Source: Brachycybe producta (taxonomy: Eukaryota; Arthropoda; Diplopoda; Playtdesmida; Andrognathidae). From it: a stretch of DNA of 64,000 bases. The notes below the pieces were generated by a model. That model was not told the origin of the DNA. It saw only the letters and a program-made list of their open reading frames with translations, and searched no databases. How positions within the stretch are numbered: position 1 is the stretch's first letter; each line of letters opens with the position of its first letter. The position numbers and the translations under genes were made by a program. The stretch covers positions 2,081,957 through 2,145,956 of the forward strand of contig JAUPFP010000008.1 in the NCBI GenBank assembly GCA_036925085.1, written 5' to 3'. Shown here one piece after another: positions 57,494 through 64,000 of the stretch.

Positions 57494-60400
57494 TCACCTG
57501 CTACTGCTACTTAAGAGGGTAACCGATGAGATATCTGAAACACTGGAGAAAATGCATTCGATCAATTCCAGTTGTGAGCTGTTTTCACTTTCAGTGCTAG
57601 CTGTTCGATGTTTCCAAACGCATATCCTTCGATCGACCGAAACGGTGACTACGTAACAATCGGTAAGAATCAGGATTCCTTTCACAATGAGATGAAAACA
57701 AATGCAAAGTTTTAAATTATTACAACAGGTAAGAATTAATTGTGAAATCAGAATCACCAGTGATCTGTGCCGTATGGGCTATTTTGATTGTGGCACGATC
57801 AATTTCAGCAGCAATTAAATCCACACCGTTGTCTTGTATTTGCAATTGAGTAAGTTTGATTCCCGAATCGTCACCACCCGTAACCAAATTCAGTGTAGTT
57901 ATTGGAAGAGTCTCGTTACATTCTGAAATATCTATAGCTAAAGCAGTTATTCCAGATTGGTGTAATTGTATTTCGTATATGATCCTGTAGTTTTGTTGTT
58001 TGATGCATGTTTCGTCCGCTTGGAATCTATCCAAATCATCGTCCTCCTCACATTCTATGGTTTTTTTCATAAGTTCCTCTTCCACAAATGTTTCCTCGAT
58101 GACTGTGACATCCCATATTGCGACTTTTCCATCAGTGGCCGCAGTTAAAATGACGGAATGCTTGTGAACACTGACATGTTCGATTTTGAGAAGGCAGTGC
58201 TCGTGATAGGAATCTTCAATTAGCAGTTTCAACCTCTTGCTACTGACGTTCAAGCCAAATACCCTTTTTACATTAACAATGAACTCAAGTTAGGTTTTGT
58301 TACATTTGAAGTTTATATTAATATTCATCGTAATTAGTTATTACCTCAAGTAAGAATCAGAACAAGCAAGTGCTATCATATAGCAATCTTTGTCCTTATC
58401 AATTGACCAAATGCATATGTCCATGTAGCGTGTTTCTGGATCTTGAATAAAGGTCGTTTGCAACCAAGGTTTCTTGGACCTTCGATTCTCGGAGAGCAAC
58501 ATGTGTGATGTTAATTGTTCCACTATAATTTTATTAGGGCTCGTATCAGTTGCTGTTGCTCTGATCCTCCATACAACCATTTGAGCTCTTCCTCCACATG
58601 TGACTAACAAACGATCGTTATCCGTCTCATTTGTCATACATGAACATATGGCTCTAACGCTCGAGATATGACTCTTTAGAGTAGTCACCACACTAACATC
58701 ATCTTTGATGTTCTCATAACGTAGAATCTTGACTGTGGTGTCCTCGCTGGCTGTTGCAAAATCTTTGATAAAAATCGATGATAAAATTAAGTGGTTATTG
58801 ATCTGTATTGTGATTAAATTTAGTCTTTTAATTTTAAAGACACTTACAACACATGTCGTTAACTGAAAACAAAAAGTGAATATTACAGATTTCTTTGGTA
58901 TGGAATCCTGGCTAATTATAGAAAACGTTTGTTAAATACATATTGTATATTTTTCTGATTTTTTTTAATATAGAAAATACCTTAATGGTTATTGGCATAT
59001 GTTTTTTGAGTTGCGTACGACAGACTGTAACTTCACGGTCTTTTATGTAAGCATACATTGCATGAGAATCTTGAAGGAAAAAATCCCAGGACCTGTGTCC
59101 TCCGCCGCATGGAATCTCCAAGATAATCATTTCGTGTTGTTCACTCCATACTACAAAATTATCCTTTTTTTATATAAAGAAAGTAATTTTAAACATATGA
59201 AATTGCAAATTCAATTCTGATTCAATATACCGAGTGAAATCCATAAATTAATAAGTCCGTCGACCGAGTGACGAGGCCAGCAATCCACTTCGAACAACCG
59301 GCAACCTTTAGTAATAGTTCACGAATATGTCTTAATGCATCTTAAGTTTCATTTTCAATTTTATTTTTTAGATTTTGTACCCATATTTTATTTAATTCGC
59401 GAAGGAAATTTGTTTTTAATTGGAACACACGAATAAAGCCATCTCTTCCAGTTGTTTGAACCAAGTTTTCGTCGACGCGAATGTGTGTTACTCCATGCAT
59501 GCCGTGAATTTTGGGAAAACTCTGAATCGGACCCACGGCAGAAGCAACTTTATTTCCCATTTTGTAAAGAAACAAACCACCGGATCGACATCCACAAAAT
59601 AGGAAGGTGTGAGCAGAATTTTTTAGGATTGTGGCTGTAGAAAACCACCGTTGTCTGCATTGAGGTAATTCAAATTTTTCCTTAAAGGTGAACTCCATTT
59701 TTCCTTCAACGATTCTTATTTCATAAAGGTCCTGCGATAAGGTTTGTTAATTATTGATTTATACTTTAGTACCAATATTATGGAATGACTTGCCAGACTT
59801 CCACGTGAACCACAGGTTAGCAAACTTGAAGAATCCAACCATTTCAATGCCAACACTTTATGTTCATATGGTTTAAAAACACCACAATCGAACAACTTCA
59901 ACTGTTGTTGTTTAGAAGTCAGTTCAAAATGGGTTTCTATATGTAGTTAAATATAATTTTATCAAAAGTTAAATGTCACGTAATCGTTTGATTTCAACCT
60001 GTTTCTAATATTGTAACTTCTCCGTTCAAGTTTCCGACAGCGACTAAACATTTTTGCATAAGATATCTATTCACATCGACCACACTGTAGGATTTGAATT
60101 TATCGTATTCAAACCACGGTGTCAATGTATTGAAGATATGGTAAACGTAGATTATCCTGCATATGAAAATTAATCCGAAATGATATTAAAATATGAAATC
60201 CTGTGAGCTAAAAATACCCGTTTTTACCCTTCATTCGACATTATCAAAAGATTTTCATTGTCAAGAAATGTAATCGACCGTGGATAGTCCAGTTCCGAAG
60301 CCGTCGTCTAAATTATAGTAAGTGTTTTTTGTTTAGAAATAACGTGCTTTTCTATGACTCATATAATATGTCACCTTTTTGACTGTCGAAGTAGAACCGT

Positions 60401-62004
60401 CGTTTTTATTTAGACTAATTTGCAAGCTGTCACATGTGTTTCTGTCAAGATGAGCGTGTTGTTGATAAAGATTCCATAATTTGAGGCCCCCATTTCCGCC
60501 ACCAGTGGCCTAATCAATAAATAATGTAATGCTTTTATAAGAAGTAACGTCCAAATTTAAAATATTTACTTTCTTACTATCAGATTTTCGGCATCATTGA
60601 CGGCAACACTCCAAATGCTACTACCATTATGCATCAATATTTTCTTGCACATTTTGCCACATTTAATTTTATCATCGTATGTCCAGAAACAAAGCAAAGA
60701 GTCCTGTAGGTAAAAAAAATTTATATTGCCAAATCGATCATTAGCATGAATGTAAACTACCTCTCCCACACTAACGAAACAACGTTTAGTGGACACCACT
60801 TTCCAGATTCTTGCTTCGTGTCCGTAAAGTTTGCATAACAGTATGAAACTTGAAGTTTTCCATTGTGAAGCTGTGACACATTCATCATGATCTTGTTGTG
60901 CTAGTAATTCATGATGAAATATCTGTATGCTTCTGTCATCTGAACCGGTGCAGAGTTTTCGTAACTTATCGTTATAGTTGATCGAGAAGATGACGCCCTT
61001 TTTTATAACACACAAACGTATTAAACAGATCAATTAACGCTTAAATTTCGTTTTCTATCAATTAAAAGAGACATCGTGTCCTTTGAGTCGATGCAACACC
61101 AGTTCCGACGTCGGATTCCAGATAAGAACCTCGGAGAAAACTGTTCCCGATAGAACTGCAAGGTCACTCCATTTTCTACCCACGATAATTCCACTATATC
61201 TTTTTTGACAGATAGTTAAGACAGTGACAATATTACATTAAAAAAAATGTTTTTATCCTGTTTCAACCCACTGAAGGATACAGGATGCAACTTTCTTCAC
61301 ATTTTTTCACTTGAGTCTGTTTCATTTGTTTATAATTCCAAAGGACGATATAATTTTGAGCTGTCAAAATGGACACATTCTCCTGTAAATGGGTCACAAA
61401 TTGCAATTTAAATATCCATTAATTAACTGTCAAGTCATTCGTAAACGTACCGTGTCATCGTGAAGCCACTGGACGTCCCAAATCCAGTCTTGAAGCTTAA
61501 TCACTTCGGAAACTGGTTCCAGTCTTAATTTGTGATGATTGTAATTAAATCAAAGTAACTGGGTCAAAACTGTCAAATGAAGTCATACCTGCTGACTGCA
61601 TTCCAGTTGTCAAACTTGATAATTCTAAATATGCGACCTCCTGTCAAACAAACTTTGACTTGGAATCCTCCTTTACCGTTGCTCACGTTTAAACTGTCTG
61701 TAAATGCGTTTGTTTTTCAGTCTCATTTCGGGTATAATTTTAATAACATAAATAGTTATATCCTACCTGGCTTAATACCATGAATGTTACATGATATAAA
61801 TGCACGATAATTAATTTCTAAGTGCGATTTTTCGTCAGAAACGGTATAAATCTGTAGCTTTGACCCTTGACCTGAATAAAAAAATTACGATTAGAGTCGC
61901 GTACAATGTAAAAATGGAAAAAAAAATCACTTACCTATAAATAAAAAATGTTTTATAAACACAGCTGATGTAATTGGTGACGAAATATAACGAGAAATTG
62001 ACAT
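57494..62004 (-). CDS. WDR6: WD repeat protein 6 (tRNA methyltransferase partner)
   Basis: Large WD40 protein that partners FTSJ1 (yeast Trm734/Trm7) for 2'-O-methylation of tRNA position 34. Nineteen exons on the minus strand, from 61935-62004 to 57494-57678, join in frame to about 1059 residues (human 1121). Family landmarks: DWIWDVQWL, GTVFSEVLIWNP, GVIFSINY, GSDDRSIQIF, YGHEARIWKV, KILMHNGSSIWSVAVND, GCRSGGLFLY, GVTHIRV, TTGRDGFIRVF, GGGHRSWDFF, ATASEDTTVKIL, SHISSVRAICS, CGGRAQMVVWRI, DPETRYMDI, AATDGKVAIWDV and VTGGDDSGIKL. Intron 61200-61281 is U12-type GT-AG. The intron after exon 12 (59794-59936) uses a GCAAGT donor. A 10-base exon at 58853-58862 is needed to keep frame and is the weakest part of the model. 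It is divergent from RGS12. Confidence 0.92.
61200..61281 (-). other. U12-type GT-AG intron in WDR6
   Basis: On the minus strand the intron begins GTATCCTTC after TGCATCCT, has the branch-like GTCTTAAC at 61222-61215 and ends AAAAAAG, 16 bases after the branch A. Joining gives CILYSGIIVGRKW, which aligns with the human protein. There is no polypyrimidine tract before the acceptor, as expected for this class. Confidence 0.8.
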
Positions 62005-62639
62005 TTCTGCGGATCTCGAAATGACCACATGTAACGAAATTTGACAGTTGTATAGAATCGAGTCAAACAACGACAGTTTCGCTCTCGTAGGTTTCTACAA
62101 GTTTTGAGTAACTCCGATTGCTCGGAGTCATCTAGATTTTTCTGTCGTCTGCTGTCAATGCTGTTTATGAACACTAGATGGCGCAAATGCATAAAACGGA
62201 AGTGTTACCGGAAGTTTTGATCTTTAAACGGACATTTTTCTTGTTGTCAATGGAGGAATTTTTTGTACTTATTGTTTTTAAATGTTTCATGTTTTTTTTT
62301 TAATAATTTGATGCTATTTATTGATTTATTTGACGTATTTCATCACTAAAATTCTGTTTTATTGTGTATCGCGTAATTTTATACGAACATATGTTAAGTT
62401 ATTGGATTTGAGGTCACAAATTCCAGAAAAAAAAGAGGTCAACAAACGTTAGGACACGGCCACGTAATGGACGATCGGTTGGGGGTGTCTAAGTTTGGGA
62501 CGTCCCGTCGTACATTAACGAACAGTTTTACGAAACAGCGTATCTACTAAGACTAATTTATTTTAACCTTATGAAATTTAATCGATAATGATGTTATAAA
62601 GTGTTTTATATGAAATTTTAACGTAGAAATCGAAAGAAA
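62005..62639. promoter_or_regulatory. Shared promoter interval of WDR6 and RGS12/loco
   Basis: Contains CACTAGATGGCGCAAATG at 62172-62189, about 170 bases upstream of the WDR6 start codon, and a CG-containing GGGACGTCCCGTCGTAC at about 62498-62514. The RGS12 start codon is 635 bases from that of WDR6. Confidence 0.45.
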
Positions 62640-64000
62640 ATGAACCAGAATCGTCGTCGTAAGAAGAGACCGAGCTACGGTGTTAGAACAATCGAGATTA
62701 GTAGAGGTCGACATGGCTTTGGATTCACGATATCGGGACAGTCGCCTTGTATTCTGAGTTGTATAGTAAACGGAAGTCCAGCCGAAGAGGCAGGACTGAG
62801 AACGGGTGATTATCTCATTGCCGTCAATGGTCGTAACGTATCAAAGGCATTACATGATGATGTAGTACGTATGATCGGTTGTTGTAGTGGTATACTTAAG
62901 ATACAAATTGCAGAAAACTATTATTCAAATTCGTCGGACGAAGATTCGACTCCGACTGCAAAACCGAGGCCCAAGTATCCCCATCGTTTCAAACAGAAAC
63001 AACATATACCAGTTTCGGTAGCTGTACCGTTCAGAGAACTGTGTCCGACGCCTTCTAGAAGCCAGCAACAGCACAAGGTAACGCGGATTAAGGATAATCA
63101 TGACTATAAAAACATAGGAGATGTTCCGATCGGAACGTATAGAAGTGAAGAACCGCCGAAGATTCGTTTTGGTAACTACCATCATCATCCTTGTAAATAT
63201 TCAGAAGTTTCGTCCACTCCATGCCCTCCTGGCGGTGAAAAACGTTTTGATAAGATTGATAGAAAACAGATTGCGGCAGCAGCAGTTGCGAAGAAGAGTG
63301 TTGTTGCTGTCGAAACGTCGACCAATTGGGATGGATCTCTGGAAAAAGAGAATCACAGGCCGTTGTTTAGCGAGAAAGAAATTAATAGTATAGTTTACCC
63401 TTCCCTTCAACAGCTCCAATGCGGTTCAGAATGCGAAGATCCTTTATTTAAAGCAGTGGTTGGTTATTTGGGAACGATTGAAATGCCAAAAGAACCGCAT
63501 GTTGCCGGACGTCGTCTGTCTGCCATTCGTAATTGCATTCGAAGGCTCAGAGTCGAGAAAAAGGTACACACTCTTGTATTTTTAAAGGTATTCAGTCATT
63601 GTGTGACATTAACAAATGCGCACGGAGCAAACTTGGCCGAATATCCGACGGCCACCATCGCATTCTGTGGTGCATACGCTGATGACAAACGTTTCTTTGG
63701 ACTGGTGACGACTAGAGCCGAATCGGTTGACGATGCCGCCACATCTAGCAATTCGTGCCACGTCTTCATGGTCGATCCTAAATTGGTTCGCCACGAGGAG
63801 CACCTAAAGAGGGCTCGTTCTTTTCGAATCGAATGCACACCCGATTTGGGCGTAGGAACTACGGAATGTTGTGAGTTTCCTGATTCGGTCGACCCCATTC
63901 TCGTTGCTATAGTTGGACTTTATCGTGGTCGCGGTGGAGTTCCGATGGATTTAGACGCGAACGTATCGCCACAACCAAGTAACACGAGTAGCAACAGCGA
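62640..64000 (+). CDS. RGS12: RGS12/loco regulator of G-protein signalling, N-terminal part
   Basis: Open for 453 codons from the ATG of MNQNRRRKKRPSYGVR to the window end, with no intron. A PDZ domain at about residues 17-94 contains RGRHGFGFTISGQSPC (carboxylate-binding GFGF loop) and GDYLIAVNGRNV. After a poorly conserved linker, a PTB domain at about 266-435 reads FKAVVGYLGTIEMP, AIRNCIRRLR, AEYPTATIAF, DDKRFFGLVT and CHVFMVDP. It ends near SNTSSNSD, matching the RGS12 linker just past its PTB. The RGS, Ras-binding and GoLoco parts must lie downstream. In flies loco acts in glia and asymmetric division through G-alpha i. The domain order PDZ-PTB is diagnostic of RGS12/loco; RGS14 lacks both. 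The start is chosen because an in-frame stop lies just upstream. Confidence 0.92.
   Translation, partial: MNQNRRRKKRPSYGVRTIEISRGRHGFGFTISGQSPCILSCIVNGSPAEEAGLRTGDYLIAVNGRNVSKALHDDVVRMIGCCSGILKIQIAENYYSNSSDEDSTPTAKPRPKYPHRFKQKQHIPVSVAVPFRELCPTPSRSQQQHKVTRIKDNHDYKNIGDVPIGTYRSEEPPKIRFGNYHHHPCKYSEVSSTPCPPGGEKRFDKIDRKQIAAAAVAKKSVVAVETSTNWDGSLEKENHRPLFSEKEINSIVYPSLQQLQCGSECEDPLFKAVVGYLGTIEMPKEPHVAGRRLSAIRNCIRRLRVEKKVHTLVFLKVFSHCVTLTNAHGANLAEYPTATIAFCGAYADDKRFFGLVTTRAESVDDAATSSNSCHVFMVDPKLVRHEEHLKRARSFRIECTPDLGVGTTECCEFPDSVDPILVAIVGLYRGRGGVPMDLDANVSPQPSNTSSNS

Noticed and set aside
1-64000. CRISPR arrays, operons, ribosome binding sites, prophage or insertion sequences
   Set aside because: The window is eukaryotic with spliceosomal introns throughout; no bacterial-type arrangement is present.

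Overview
The window is nuclear DNA from an animal, almost certainly an arthropod. It is AT-rich, its genes carry many short spliceosomal introns (about 60-500 bp), and the gene set is metazoan. The strongest taxonomic marker is an exact crustacean cardioactive peptide (CCAP) precursor at 56047-57050. Conserved gene structures and two minor-spliceosome (U12-type) introns suggest a lineage with slowly evolving gene structure rather than a fly-like genome. I cannot name the species.

Layout. 1-2143: 3' end of an adhesion GPCR of group A (GPR123/124/125 type). 3212-4204 (-): dihydropteridine reductase (QDPR). 5098-8938: KCMF1, a ZZ-type E3 ubiquitin ligase. 11854-16486: mitochondrial glycerol-3-phosphate acyltransferase (GPAM/minotaur). 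20808-24968: complexin, with a long regulatory-looking region upstream. 24931-25477 (-): an unrecognised two-exon candidate reading frame overlapping the 3' end of complexin. 30906-32011 (-): EMC10. 32461-34907: ACADSB. 36350-37454: YKT6. 37833-40047 (-): DCLRE1A/SNM1A. 40518-43939: NHLRC2. 43940-56046: a 12-kb gene-poor tract of AT-rich repeats. 56047-57050: CCAP. 57494-62004 (-): WDR6. 62640 to the window end: the 5' part of RGS12/loco (PDZ then PTB domain).

Most genes are housekeeping and functionally unrelated (lipid synthesis, ER insertase, SNARE, interstrand-crosslink repair, tRNA modification, branched-chain amino acid catabolism). Four pairs are divergent and share short promoters: QDPR/KCMF1, EMC10/ACADSB, DCLRE1A/NHLRC2 and WDR6/RGS12. 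Complexin and CCAP are neuronal and sit beside the largest non-coding tracts.

The non-coding DNA holds several patterns worth checking: a CTCF-like TAGATGGCGC motif repeated in gene spacers, a cluster of RFX X-boxes around complexin, inverted-repeat elements carrying TGACGTCA, a 290-bp tract almost devoid of G, and AT-AC plus GT-AG U12 introns. Exon coordinates were assigned by hand from splice signals, reading frame and remembered family sequences. No database search was possible.
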